The notes beneath the pieces are model-generated. The model was not told the DNA's origin. It was given only the letters and a program-made list of their open reading frames with translations, and made no database searches. This document shows positions 57,001-64,000 of a DNA stretch of 64,000 nt, one piece after another. The translations under genes were made by a program, and so were the position numbers. The DNA comes from Syntrophaceae bacterium. Its GTDB lineage: Bacteria > Desulfobacterota > Syntrophia > Syntrophales > Smithellaceae. The stretch lies in contig WRPE01000005.1 of the NCBI GenBank assembly GCA_009773315.1, positions 1-64,000 on the forward strand, given 5' to 3'. How positions within the stretch are numbered: position 1 is the first letter of the stretch; every line of letters starts with the position of its first letter.

Positions 57001-58115
57001 TCATAAGGATCTACATAGGCCATCAGATAGAGGGCGCGAGCAAGAAAGTCATTTCTCAGTTGCTGTTTCCCCAGAAATTTCTCTTGCTCATCATCAAACA
57101 GACCGCCATTATATCCCATGATTCCATACTCCGGATCGCCGTCGTTGACTGCATGGATCAGCCCTTTGAGGTGTTTCCAGAGATCATATCCTTCATGGTC
57201 TGTCCGGATTCCCCACCGGAAACGATGGGCCTCACGGCAGAGGGCCTGAATGGAATGCTTGGCATAAATCTCCTGCTTTTCCACCTGGGACGGCAGAAGG
57301 CTGCGGGACTCGGCGTAGAAGAGGAAAAGGCAACGATAGAGCAACTTGACGGCGCTTGCGAATATTTCCCCTCTCTCCTCCTCAGTGTATTCTTCACCTT
57401 TGCGGGGAGTATCCGCGATGAAACCATTACAAATATACTGGAGGGCTTCGTCAATCTGCTGGAGAAGCGGGGATTTCACTTTATCCTCGAGGAGCTTCTC
57501 AGATGCCGCCATGTCCTTGTCCAGAGGGCAAGTATAAACGCCGAGGTTGCGGGCGTCTTCCTTCCGTCCATCTTCTTTGTCCCCCGCTTCCGGCGTGAAG
57601 GAGTCCATATGGAAGAATGTCTCAAACAGGGCGTACTCTCCTTCATCATTCTGCGCCAAAGCCTCGGCAAGATTGAGTTCCACATATTCCTCAAATGGCT
57701 TGCCGGTGCGGTTTGTATAGAGGCGCCACCTTTCCCCATTCGTCAGGAGCCCCCAAGTCAGCTTGCGATGCCGCAGTTGCATGATCAATCTCGCCGGCCA
57801 GAAACGCCCGACCGAAGTATCATCCATATCCGCCCCCGGTTCTATGAGATAGAGAACTGCGACGCAGTTGGAATAATTGTAGTCCTCATACAGGGGATAA
57901 ACGCCGGGATTATCTGTACTGACCGGAGGGACAAAGGAAAGATAACTGAGAGCCTGTTTGATATAGGTATTCCAGAGAGACTTTAGATTGGTCCTGTCGC
58001 AATTCTTCCAGGTATGAGCAAGGGTCGCCATGCGGCCCTGACCGGCGTCGTCCAGTTTTGCTTCGGAACGGATTTTATCGATAAAAAGTGTGCTGAATAA
58101 TCCGTGGTTTCTCAT
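54090..58115 (-). CDS. Type-IIG-like adenine DNA methyltransferase (PglX-like role)
   Basis: A 1341-aa Eco57I/type-IIG-style protein. The N-terminal part resembles a nuclease domain (WGLLTNGERWRLY), but where active enzymes have ExK this reads LYLIEPGAD, so cleavage is probably lost. The methyltransferase has Q-x-TGSYYTPESLV, motif I CDPGMGSGHFLVNA and motif IV VGNPPWDIL (NPPW, adenine-N6 type). The C-terminus holds a target-recognition region. In BREX, PglX methylates host DNA at a non-palindromic site. The start is ATG 58115 after GAGGAGATT; upstream codons in the track are shadow. Confidence 0.82.
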   Translation of the reverse strand: MRNHGLFSTLFIDKIRSEAKLDDAGQGRMATLAHTWKNCDRTNLKSLWNTYIKQALSYLSFVPPVSTDNPGVYPLYEDYNYSNCVAVLYLIEPGADMDDTSVGRFWPARLIMQLRHRKLTWGLLTNGERWRLYTNRTGKPFEEYVELNLAEALAQNDEGEYALFETFFHMDSFTPEAGDKEDGRKEDARNLGVYTCPLDKDMAASEKLLEDKVKSPLLQQIDEALQYICNGFIADTPRKGEEYTEEERGEIFASAVKLLYRCLFLFYAESRSLLPSQVEKQEIYAKHSIQALCREAHRFRWGIRTDHEGYDLWKHLKGLIHAVNDGDPEYGIMGYNGGLFDDEQEKFLGKQQLRNDFLARALYLMAYVDPYDSDPDKEYPIPYRNLEVRHLGEMYENILEFNVTLADADRIRRRTKKGIENLLASETARQTSDSLIKKGDVYFGESALERKQTGSYYTPESLVRFLNGKTVIQPLQDRFAQDYRERFDLFIRETQEGHDVAVRRGAAQSAIALVERFVKEVVLIFRLCDPGMGSGHFLVNAADQITDLIVSLLAEIPDVEGMSSPTTCAPNHWRRLITRHCLYGVDLNPLAVHLAKLSLWLNCFAREHKLTFLDHHLRCGNSLIGIRHLAQLQRIPERSKDAKKKLQKDKKLQDLPFPETLTEAFQKAARDMMSITQIAEDDTDRQKEIHEETRRERINPLLPLADLFTAYLMDSAVNPDDYHGLFLRLAQGEAPASIAEMELDDKAKVLAGRHHFFHWPLEFPEVFNEENGGFDADVGNPPWDILKPNSQEFFSAYDSAFRSYTKQEANRVAEHLMAEHPPIRRKWETCCLDFEQQSEYVRQPAAYRALGKGDINTYKLFLERFFVLLRPGGCLGIVTPSGLYTDQGCQPLRELFFNESRICCLYGFENRWPTVFTAVDGRFKFILFCTEKGGKTEAFRCAFMEHDPERLPVIDAGALEMQLDHVRKFSPETLSVMEFKSQQDLKISLNIYKTFPLIGPDLNLTVAREIDLTSHTESLSPCETGGPQLFEGKMIWHFDCDFAAPSHYLKPTAYRLFYSKDSVNRVAELEKKSKIDILKITKDGQIDLAPERYRLAFREVAADTNERTFIAAILPKPSPHSYTIRTFEHYCPRLSGHNIIIQNVYPLSQICFWGGVVNSFVFDFLTRIKTTSHLSTTYMDLPLPQLQNSPVHPEITARTARLTCIDERFSELWKEIQIDRWKDAAFWYPSDGKAKFTYGPQHEQETRRRLYEEAANLTPEWSTACGVHERTPDRRDTGDRAQLRAEIDACVAHLYGLSRDEFAYILDTFPVLKRKEEQAFGEFMSKRKCLEEYDRIATLLL

Positions 58116-58122
58116 AATCTCC

Positions 58123-58593
58123 TCAAGTGAGTGCGAGGGTGTCCCGCTGGTCAATGACAAACTGGTATTGCTTGAATCGGTCAAACTTCTGCGCTGCAAG
58201 GGATCGGTCAAACTGCATGGCGAAAAGCAGGGCGGGCTTTTTGTCCCACGTCTCGATTTGCTGGGCAAACTGCTCCAGGACACCAGCTTGACCCGTCCAG
58301 GTTGCCTTCAAAAATTCCATGCCGGATATGATGAGTATTTTTTTATTATCGCCGCGCTCTGCAAGAAAACGAAAAAGGTCGTTGATAGAAAAGGTTCCAA
58401 CATTTTCAGAAAGCGTCTCATCTTCCGCAAAAACATCTAAAACATGCAGATGGGCGGCGACGGCTTGCCGCGCGAGTTCGGCGGCCCAGGATTCTTGTGA
58501 TAGATAATCGTGAGTGAAAACGATGCAGGCTCTGCCACGAGGGCGCTTGGGAAGAGATTTTGTCAGTTCAACAATGTCCACGACTTTATCCAA
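58123..58593 (-). CDS. Small protein of the BREX-like operon (P-loop remnant? BrxF-like position)
   Basis: A 156-aa soluble protein without clear family. ILIISGMEFLKATW could be a Walker-B-like strand and FRQYQFVI-type endings recall small STAND/BrxF proteins, but no Walker A (GxxxxGKS/T) is visible. It starts with TTG 58593, directly after the previous stop (TAATTG), with GGAGG 8 nt upstream, so it is real and translationally coupled. It probably acts with the DUF4007 protein and methyltransferase. Confidence 0.6.
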   Translation of the reverse strand: MDKVVDIVELTKSLPKRPRGRACIVFTHDYLSQESWAAELARQAVAAHLHVLDVFAEDETLSENVGTFSINDLFRFLAERGDNKKILIISGMEFLKATWTGQAGVLEQFAQQIETWDKKPALLFAMQFDRSLAAQKFDRFKQYQFVIDQRDTLALT

Positions 58594-59448
58594 TTAGCCG
58601 ACCTCCTTTTGCCTGGATTCAGGGCTGGCGCCTTCGTAATACCACTTTAGAAAGGTAAAAGCGGATAAGCCGTCCAAGAGACGAACCTGGTCAAGATGGT
58701 GTGTACTTTCATATCGCACCCATCCGTTTTGATGCAGCGGCTCTACAGCTTGGCGAAAGGTGGATTCATCAAAGCCGAATAAAAGGGAAGGCGACCCCTC
58801 TGCCTCTGCGATTTCCCGAACCTGCAGAAGGCTCTCCCCGCGCGTGGCGGCATAATCATATATCATGGCACTGAGGATGAGAGGCTCTACGCGCAGATGG
58901 CGCGTCCGGTATAACCGTCCATCGCTATGCTGGTGAAGGATTTCCAGCTTCTTAAGGTTTCTATTCAGGTAGGCATCTATGACGAAACGAACCTCCTGCT
59001 GTAGGTGCTTGCCGATGGTTCTATCGGTATATTGACCGGAAAGGGTAGTTCTTAAATTAGCCAACCAGCCGCTTTCGGTTATAGCCTGCTCTGCGGGAAG
59101 GATCGAGTTAAAGATTTCGTACCAGACGAGATTCTTGGAGCTACCTGCGCCCCGGTAATGGCACCATTGGAGGGTGCCGATCCTTTCCAGAAAGATATCG
59201 TGTGCGGCAATCAGTTCACCTGTCTGTGTCAGGGTTTGCATCCCTGGCTTAATCAGTCCCAGCGCACAACCGATACTCACGACACTTTCTATCTGGCGGT
59301 TAGACAATCCTGTGCTTTCTTGGATTGCCTCACGATAGATCCGCTTCATTGATGGGTTGGACAACAAAAAGTGCAAAACGCGGGACAACTGATCGAACGC
59401 GAAGAGATAACCATTGCTGAGCTGGAGTTTGCGGATTGGTTGAACCAT
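58594..59448 (-). CDS. DUF4007-family protein
   Basis: A 284-aa protein matching the DUF4007 pattern: a winged-helix-like N-terminal (LSNRQIESVVSIGCALGLI), LTQTGELIAAHDIFLERIGTLQWCHY, and VWYEIFN. The family is found in DNA-modification-based defence loci (Dnd and BREX contexts); its biochemical role is not known. The start is taken as ATG 59448 (MVQPIRKL) after AAAGG with a 6-nt spacer; the track start at 59541 lacks an SD. It is the first gene of the modification arm. Confidence 0.7.
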   Translation of the reverse strand: MVQPIRKLQLSNGYLFAFDQLSRVLHFLLSNPSMKRIYREAIQESTGLSNRQIESVVSIGCALGLIKPGMQTLTQTGELIAAHDIFLERIGTLQWCHYRGAGSSKNLVWYEIFNSILPAEQAITESGWLANLRTTLSGQYTDRTIGKHLQQEVRFVIDAYLNRNLKKLEILHQHSDGRLYRTRHLRVEPLILSAMIYDYAATRGESLLQVREIAEAEGSPSLLFGFDESTFRQAVEPLHQNGWVRYESTHHLDQVRLLDGLSAFTFLKWYYEGASPESRQKEVG

Positions 59449-59754
59449 TGAATGCCTTTTGTCGTAGAGAATGGTTTCTGCCGATAACGAAATTATTGCT
59501 TGTTTTTTCCTTGGCTGTCCATGTCCTCCCATAAATCTCATTTATTATGCGTTGTTAGATTGCATATTTATCACAATACGTCAATCATAGACTTAACAAA
59601 TTATTAGTTTGATAAATTGAAAGAAAATAGTGCCTCACAACTCTGCACCTTTCAAACCGAAGTCAATGAATGTAGCCGATGAGCGAAAGTGTTGAGTTGT
59701 ATTTGTACCCTTCAATGGTTATCGAAATCGGTCGGCCAGCGGACACGGATAATA
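59449..59754. other. Upstream region of the DUF4007 operon
   Basis: About 306 bp of AT-rich DNA with no supported gene. The promoter of the DUF4007-methyltransferase operon should be here; the stretch around 59560-59640 is the most AT-rich, but no consensus pair stands out. Confidence 0.45.
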
Positions 59755-60078
59755 TCAGGATTCGACATACTGAACCTCCGCTGCTACCATGACCTCATCC
59801 CGAAAGTAACGGCTTAGCTCCGCCGGTGTCCGCAAGTCCGCTTTGCGTCCCAGGATGTCGGAAAGCACCAGTTCCATCTCGGCCAGTCGGATGTAGCCGA
59901 CCCGTTGACCGGGTTGAAACTCTACTAGCACATCCACATCGCTTTCCGGCCGGAAGTCCTGCCGGAGAACCGATCCGAAAAAGGATAGTCGCCCGATATG
60001 ATATTTGATGCAGAATTGTTCGATCTGGTTTTTCTGAAATTGTATATTGGCGATCGTACCCATATTCATCAACCCCAT
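59755..60078 (-). CDS. MNT-type minimal nucleotidyltransferase (MntA-like antitoxin)
   Basis: A 107-aa minimal nucleotidyltransferase with the catalytic pattern LSFFGSVLRQDFRPESDVDVLVEF (GSxRx..SDxDxxV). Such proteins are usually antitoxins that AMPylate a HEPN toxin (HepT) encoded next door. No HEPN ORF is visible on either side, so this copy appears orphaned. ATG 60078 has AGGA with a 6-nt spacer; ATGs at 60069 and 60063 are alternatives. Confidence 0.8.
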   Translation of the reverse strand: MGLMNMGTIANIQFQKNQIEQFCIKYHIGRLSFFGSVLRQDFRPESDVDVLVEFQPGQRVGYIRLAEMELVLSDILGRKADLRTPAELSRYFRDEVMVAAEVQYVES

Positions 60079-60261
60079 TCAACATCCTGTTCCGTCGCTC
60101 AACGCGTGTAAGCAAGGTTGGTCGGATTTATTAACTCTCCGATTCCAGTCAAAATCCGCATCACCTGTCGTTCATTACCACAGAATAACCTATAACCAGT
60201 TGTAATCTTGCATAATCGATCATATTTATCAAGCAAACAGTTCAGCAGAAAGAAAGTCATA

Positions 60262-60286
60262 TTTCTTTACACCTTATGTAAAGAAA
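60262..60286. repeat. Perfect 10-bp inverted repeat
   Basis: TTTCTTTACA, a 5-nt spacer CCTTA, TGTAAAGAAA. It is AT-rich and not followed by a T-run long enough for a convincing terminator (AATT). It could be an operator at the island's right edge. Confidence 0.5.
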
Positions 60287-60308
60287 AATTCGTCCTAGGG
60301 CAAACCGG

Positions 60309-60346
60309 GTTATGCGCTTTGATCTTGGAATCGAAGTTTCACTAAC
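60309..60346. repeat. Degraded copy of the dispersed repeat
   Basis: A 38-nt stretch ending in GTTTCACTAAC aligns without gaps to 28789-28826 with about 28 of 38 identities. Confidence 0.5.
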
Positions 60347-60560
60347 CACTCTTTTTAATTGATTCTCACCCTGAAATGAACTAATAATTTCCCCTGACTA
60401 ATTATCATGCAAAGGCGGCCTATGGACGATTGATGATTAATTTTTTATCAGCTTATTTTGCAGTCAACAAACCCCTGTCACCGAAGAAAAATGCCGTCTT
60501 AAGGCTTGACGGGGGCTTTTCCCTTTTGTCGCTAAAAGTCAATAAAAGGAGCTGACCGAC

Positions 60561-63509
60561 ATGAATATTTTAAAAAAAATCCTGATTGTCATCATCGCTT
60601 TAGCGGTCTTTATCAGCATTGCCGGCTTCCTTGTTCTTCCCGCCGTTCTTAAACCTGTCCTGACCAAGAAGATTTCCGAGGCCTTACACCGGGAAACATC
60701 TATTGCTCAAATAAAAATTAATCCCTTTGCTCTTTCGGCAACGATTAAGGGATTTAAACTGGCTGACCCCGGAAAGAGTTCGCCGTTTGTCACATTTGAT
60801 GAGCTCTACGTCAACGTCAATGTCATGACGTCCATCTTCAGGCGGGCTTTACTCCTGGAAGAAATACGTCTTCATAAACCTTACGTTGGCGTTACACGAA
60901 AGAAAGACGGGTCCTATAATTTTTCCGATCTGATTCCGAAAACGGAAACCAAAAAAGAAGAGCCGGCCAAACCTTTTCTTTTTTCAGTCAACAATATTCA
61001 GATTGTAGGCGGAAATATTGATTTCCGCGACATGCCCAATAATACCGATCATGCAATACGGGAGCTTAATATCTCGGTTCCTTTTGTTTCCAATATCGAT
61101 TATTACATGAAAAATTATGTCGAACCTAAATTTTCGGCCATTGTGAATGGCCATACCTTTGCTGTAGCCGGAAAAACTCAGCCCTTCCTGACGTCGCGGG
61201 AAACCCTTTTTGATATTGAGATAAAGGATATTGATGTCCCCTTTTATTTGCAATATGTGCCGGTGAAGATGAACTTTAAACTCACTGAGGCGCGGCTGGA
61301 CACCAAGATTCAACTGAACTTCATCATGCACAAGGACAAATCGCCCGAATTGAAACTGACCGGTCAGGCCGCCTTAAGAAAAGTGACTCTGGACGATTTG
61401 CAGGGAAACAAGATCCTGCGACTTCCCGCTCTCACGGTGAATCTCGCCTCCGTCGAACCGTTTGTTCCCAAAGTTCATCTGACCCAAATTGCGCTCGATG
61501 CCCCTCAACTGGTGATCCGGCGAGATAAAAAGGGCAATATCAATCTGCTTAATCTTGTCGGGCCTGACAAAAAAGATGCACAAACCAAACCGCCGGACAC
61601 GCCGGGCAAGCCCGATGATGGGGCTAAAAAGAAAAAAGAACTGATCCTTCTCGTCGACAGTTTCTTGATCGACAAAGCCGATATAACGTTTATTGACGCA
61701 CAACCAACAAAGCCGGTGAAAATCGAGATCAACCCCTTGCACCTGAGCGTGTCCAAGATTTCCCTGAAGAAAGGTGACTTAGCCGATGTTGACCTGGCTT
61801 TGTTTATTGATAAAAAAAGCAACATAACGGCGAAAGGCCCGGTCGGCATCGATCCGCTTGCCGCCAATCTGGCGCTGGAAGTAAAGAACCTGGCCATCCG
61901 CCCGTTCCAGCCTTATTTTACCGAATCCGTTCAACTGGATGTCACACACGGCTCCATTTCGACTGCCGGGAATATTGCGCTGAATCTGGATGCGAAAAAC
62001 AAACCCAGCGTCAAATATACAGGCAACCTTTCCGTTTCCAATCTGGCAACCATTGACAAGGCACACTCGCTTGATTTTCTGAAATGGAAGCAACTGAATT
62101 TTCAGTCTCTCGCAGCAGGCTACAATCCACTCTTTGTGAACATCAAGGAAATCTCGCTTAAAGATTTCTTTACTAAAATCGTCATCAATCAGGGCGGCAG
62201 CACCAATATTCAGGATATCACCGGCGCGCCAAAGACAGAAACAGACAAGCCAAAAACACCTGAGGGGGCGCAGCCTCCTCCAGAAGCCAAGATCGCCAAA
62301 CCGGTCGAGAAGCCGCCGGATATCAAGATTGGCAAAGTGAACTTTCTGGGCGGCACGGTTGATTTTGCAGATTACAATATCAAACCGAACTACAGGGTAA
62401 ATATGCTCAACCTCAAGGGCAGCGTCACAGGATTGTCCTCGCAGGAAATCTCCCGAGCCAGGGTGGATTTGACAGGAAATGTCGGTTACGGGTCTTCCCT
62501 CGCAATCGCCGGCACGGTGAACCCGCTGAAAAAAGACCTTTTCGCCGATATTAAAATAAGCATTAAAGACCTTGAAATGAGTCCCGTCACACCCTATACC
62601 AGCAAATTCCTGGGCTATCCCATCATCAAGGGCAAGCTCAATTTCGAAGTATCCTACCTGATCGATCAGAGAAAACTCACCGCTGAAAACAAAGTTTTCT
62701 TTGACCAGTTGACCTTCGGCGATAAAGTGGACAGCCCCGACGCCATTAAAGCCCCTGTGACGCTGGCGGTCTCCCTTTTAACCGACCGCAAAGGACAGAT
62801 CAATCTGGATATTCCGCTCTCCGGAAGCCTTGATGACCCGAAATTTAAAATCTGGCCGATTGTCTGGCAGATCCTGGTTAACCTGATTACCAAAGCCGTC
62901 ACGGCCCCCTTCTCGCTTTTGTCCTCTCTAACCGGAGGGGGAGAGGAAATGAGTTTTGTCGAATTTGATTACGGCAGCGCCAGACTGCCAGAGGCGGGAC
63001 TTAAAAAAATCGACGCCCTGGCCAAAGCGCTTAACGACCGGCCCAATATCAAGCTGGAGATTGAAGCCTATGTTGATCCCGCGCAGGATAAAGAAGCTCT
63101 GAAAAAAGCCGAGTTCGACCGTCAGATCAAAACGCAAAAGCTCAAAGAAATGATCGATCGCGGCCAGGCACCTGTGCCGCTTGCGGAACTTACGATTGCT
63201 CAGGCTGAATATGAAAAATATCTGACCCTGGCCTATAAAGCGGCTAAGTTTTCGAAACCACGCTCAGCGCTGGGTATCGCCAAAGCCTTACCGCCGCCGG
63301 AAATGGAAAAACTGATCAATGACAACATTGCCATCACGGAGGGTGATTTGACGGAGCTTTCGGCCAAACGCGCCCAGACCGTTCGCGAGCAGCTGCTGGA
63401 GAAGGGTAAAGTCGAGCCGGCGCGGATATTTTTAGTCAAAGCTCCATCGCTTGCCCCAGAGAAAAAAGAAAAGGTGAAGGACAGTCGGGTAGGTTTTAAA
63501 TTGAAATAA
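60561..63509 (+). CDS. AsmA/DUF748-family envelope protein with OmpA-like C-terminus
   Basis: A 982-aa inner-membrane-anchored periplasmic protein. One N-terminal transmembrane helix (ILIVIIALAVFISIAGFLVL) is followed by long AsmA/DUF748 beta-rich repeats (ISEALHRETSIAQIKINPFAL; LDIPLSGSLDDPKFKIW). Pro/Lys-rich low-complexity linkers occur at about 340-360 and 555-590. The last about 180 residues resemble an OmpA-like module (VEFDYGSARLPEAGLKKIDALAKAL, then RAQTVREQLLEKGKV). AsmA-family proteins are implicated in lipid transport or outer-membrane homeostasis. RBS AAAAGGAG lies 9 nt before the ATG. Confidence 0.85.
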   Translation: MNILKKILIVIIALAVFISIAGFLVLPAVLKPVLTKKISEALHRETSIAQIKINPFALSATIKGFKLADPGKSSPFVTFDELYVNVNVMTSIFRRALLLEEIRLHKPYVGVTRKKDGSYNFSDLIPKTETKKEEPAKPFLFSVNNIQIVGGNIDFRDMPNNTDHAIRELNISVPFVSNIDYYMKNYVEPKFSAIVNGHTFAVAGKTQPFLTSRETLFDIEIKDIDVPFYLQYVPVKMNFKLTEARLDTKIQLNFIMHKDKSPELKLTGQAALRKVTLDDLQGNKILRLPALTVNLASVEPFVPKVHLTQIALDAPQLVIRRDKKGNINLLNLVGPDKKDAQTKPPDTPGKPDDGAKKKKELILLVDSFLIDKADITFIDAQPTKPVKIEINPLHLSVSKISLKKGDLADVDLALFIDKKSNITAKGPVGIDPLAANLALEVKNLAIRPFQPYFTESVQLDVTHGSISTAGNIALNLDAKNKPSVKYTGNLSVSNLATIDKAHSLDFLKWKQLNFQSLAAGYNPLFVNIKEISLKDFFTKIVINQGGSTNIQDITGAPKTETDKPKTPEGAQPPPEAKIAKPVEKPPDIKIGKVNFLGGTVDFADYNIKPNYRVNMLNLKGSVTGLSSQEISRARVDLTGNVGYGSSLAIAGTVNPLKKDLFADIKISIKDLEMSPVTPYTSKFLGYPIIKGKLNFEVSYLIDQRKLTAENKVFFDQLTFGDKVDSPDAIKAPVTLAVSLLTDRKGQINLDIPLSGSLDDPKFKIWPIVWQILVNLITKAVTAPFSLLSSLTGGGEEMSFVEFDYGSARLPEAGLKKIDALAKALNDRPNIKLEIEAYVDPAQDKEALKKAEFDRQIKTQKLKEMIDRGQAPVPLAELTIAQAEYEKYLTLAYKAAKFSKPRSALGIAKALPPPEMEKLINDNIAITEGDLTELSAKRAQTVREQLLEKGKVEPARIFLVKAPSLAPEKKEKVKDSRVGFKLK

Positions 63510-63515
63510 GAAATG

Positions 63516-63625
63516 CTAGTGTCTCGTCAATCAAGAAATGTCATTTCGACCGCAGGGAGAAATCTAAGATTTCTCAGTCGTTATGACTCCTTCGAAATGA
63601 CAGCGTATCGTTGACAGGACACTAG
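63516..63625. mobile_element. MITE-like element with nested inverted repeats
   Basis: A 110-bp element bounded by CTAGTGTC and GACACTAG. Internal paired arms are GTCAA/TTGAC, TGTCATTTCGA/TCGAAATGACA and GAGAAATCT/AGATTTCTC, so the whole element can fold back. It has no coding capacity. It starts 6 bp after the AsmA stop and may also act as its terminator. Confidence 0.68.
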
Positions 63626-63647
63626 GGGCACGCCGCGGCGTGCCCCT
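63624..63647. repeat. 24-bp perfect GC-rich palindrome
   Basis: AGGGGCACGCCG followed immediately by CGGCGTGCCCCT, abutting the MITE-like element. It is of the GGGGCGCGCCCC dispersed-palindrome type; role unknown. Confidence 0.6.
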
Positions 63648-63676
63648 ACCAATCCAATAACCAGAATATGGTGGCC

Positions 63677-64000
63677 ATGAAAAATATTCGATCAGCATTC
63701 AACCTATTTTGCCTGAGCATCCTGCTTGTCTCCTGTTCAACGTTTATACCGCTCCATCAAGGACAATGTCTTCCCGATTTCCCCTATCAAGACGGATGGT
63801 ATGGTGGGGATGGCGCCTATTCCATCGCTCTGGATAAACGGCGCACCCTTTGGATCTTCGGCGACACGTTTGTCTCAGAAGACAAGGGCAGAAAAGATCG
63901 GATCGGCATGGATGTCGTCCTGGGAACCACGCTGGCCGTCTCCACCTGCTCCACTAATCAGAAATTTTCCATTCAGTACTTTCTGAAAAAGAAAAACGGC
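63677..64000 (+). CDS. Lipoprotein, 5' part only (runs off the window)
   Basis: An open frame from ATG 63677 to the window edge (108 codons, no stop). It starts with a lipoprotein signal peptide ending in LLVSC (Cys about residue 20), then FPYQDGWYGGDGAYSIAL and RTLWIFGDTFV. The last motif recalls DUF5005/DUF4185-type beta-propeller proteins related to glycoside hydrolases, a weak assignment. GGTGG precedes the ATG. The track lists only a shadow frame here. Confidence 0.7.
   Translation, partial: MKNIRSAFNLFCLSILLVSCSTFIPLHQGQCLPDFPYQDGWYGGDGAYSIALDKRRTLWIFGDTFVSEDKGRKDRIGMDVVLGTTLAVSTCSTNQKFSIQYFLKKKNG

Larger units (their letters stand above)
60079..60560. other. 482-bp gap before the AsmA-family gene
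   Basis: No gene supported. It holds the perfect inverted repeat TTTCTTTACA-CCTTA-TGTAAAGAAA (60262-60286) and a degraded copy of the dispersed repeat (60309-60346). Confidence 0.55.

Noticed and set aside
55278-57986. Long plus-strand ORFs (291, 226 and 308 aa)
   Set aside because: All lie antisense within the methyltransferase gene and show no family motifs.
38108-60078. Integrase- or tRNA-bounded genomic island
   Set aside because: No integrase, transposase or tRNA gene at either edge; only degraded repeat copies lie near the ends, so the mode of transfer is left open.
1-64000. CRISPR array, rRNA, tRNA or prophage structural genes
   Set aside because: No regularly spaced direct repeats, no tRNA T-loop signatures in a cloverleaf context, and no phage structural or integrase proteins among the ORFs.

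Overview
The window looks like a chromosome segment of an anaerobic, moderate-GC Gram-negative bacterium of the Desulfobacterota (former Deltaproteobacteria), perhaps near the syntrophic Syntrophales. This is inference from gene content: a carboxyl-CoA transferase subunit, an ADP-forming acyl-CoA synthetase, rubrerythrins, a minimal SufC/SufB-type FeS pair, ThiC/ThiD/ThiN, several outer-membrane-type lipoproteins and many large soluble signalling proteins. No rRNA, tRNA, CRISPR array or phage structural gene was seen.

Layout. 0-11 kb is housekeeping: carboxyltransferase (-), truA-rfbD (+), a beta-helix lipoprotein and an ABC-F ATPase (+), then a minus-strand set of rubrerythrin, a frameshifted Na/Pi cotransporter and a ferritin-like protein. 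11-17 kb holds a PilZ protein translationally coupled to a hybrid histidine kinase, followed by a convergent methyltransferase. 17-24.6 kb has a TPR-CHAT lipoprotein, sufCB, an FGGY kinase, a tiny KKA-repeat histone-H1-like protein and an NlpC/P60 lipoprotein. 24.6-29 kb is a TPP-riboswitch-led operon thiN-thiD-thiC-cca-nlpC. 29-34.3 kb is a three-gene signalling operon: HD-GYP regulator, PAS histidine kinase with a degenerate receiver, and a sigma-54 activator. An exported isochorismatase-fold protein and an ADP-forming acyl-CoA synthetase follow.

38.1-60.1 kb is a minus-strand defence island. It has the BREX hallmark genes brxC-like, pglZ and brxL-like, plus a DUF4007 protein, a small P-loop-remnant-like protein, a type-IIG-like methyltransferase whose nuclease site looks dead, and a membrane-anchored PIN-domain protein. 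Toxin-antitoxin modules are embedded in it: XRE-ImmA/PIN, AbiEi/AbiEii, a Panacea-type antitoxin with an unknown partner, and an MNT nucleotidyltransferase. The most striking protein is the BrxL-like ATPase. Its C-terminus is not a recognisable Lon protease domain but closely resembles the phospholipase-D-like C-terminal domain of eukaryotic MITD1 (MIT_C). The gene set does not match any BREX type I know: the brxC-pglZ-brxL block resembles type 4, but a methyltransferase arm stands where brxP would be.

60.5-64 kb returns to envelope functions, with an AsmA/DUF748 protein, a MITE-like element and the start of a lipoprotein gene that runs off the window. Several catalytically degenerate proteins (pseudo-receiver, CHAT His to Asn, isochorismatase-fold Cys to Ala) and a degraded dispersed repeat family are also reported. 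All assignments are from reading the sequence by eye; no database search was run.
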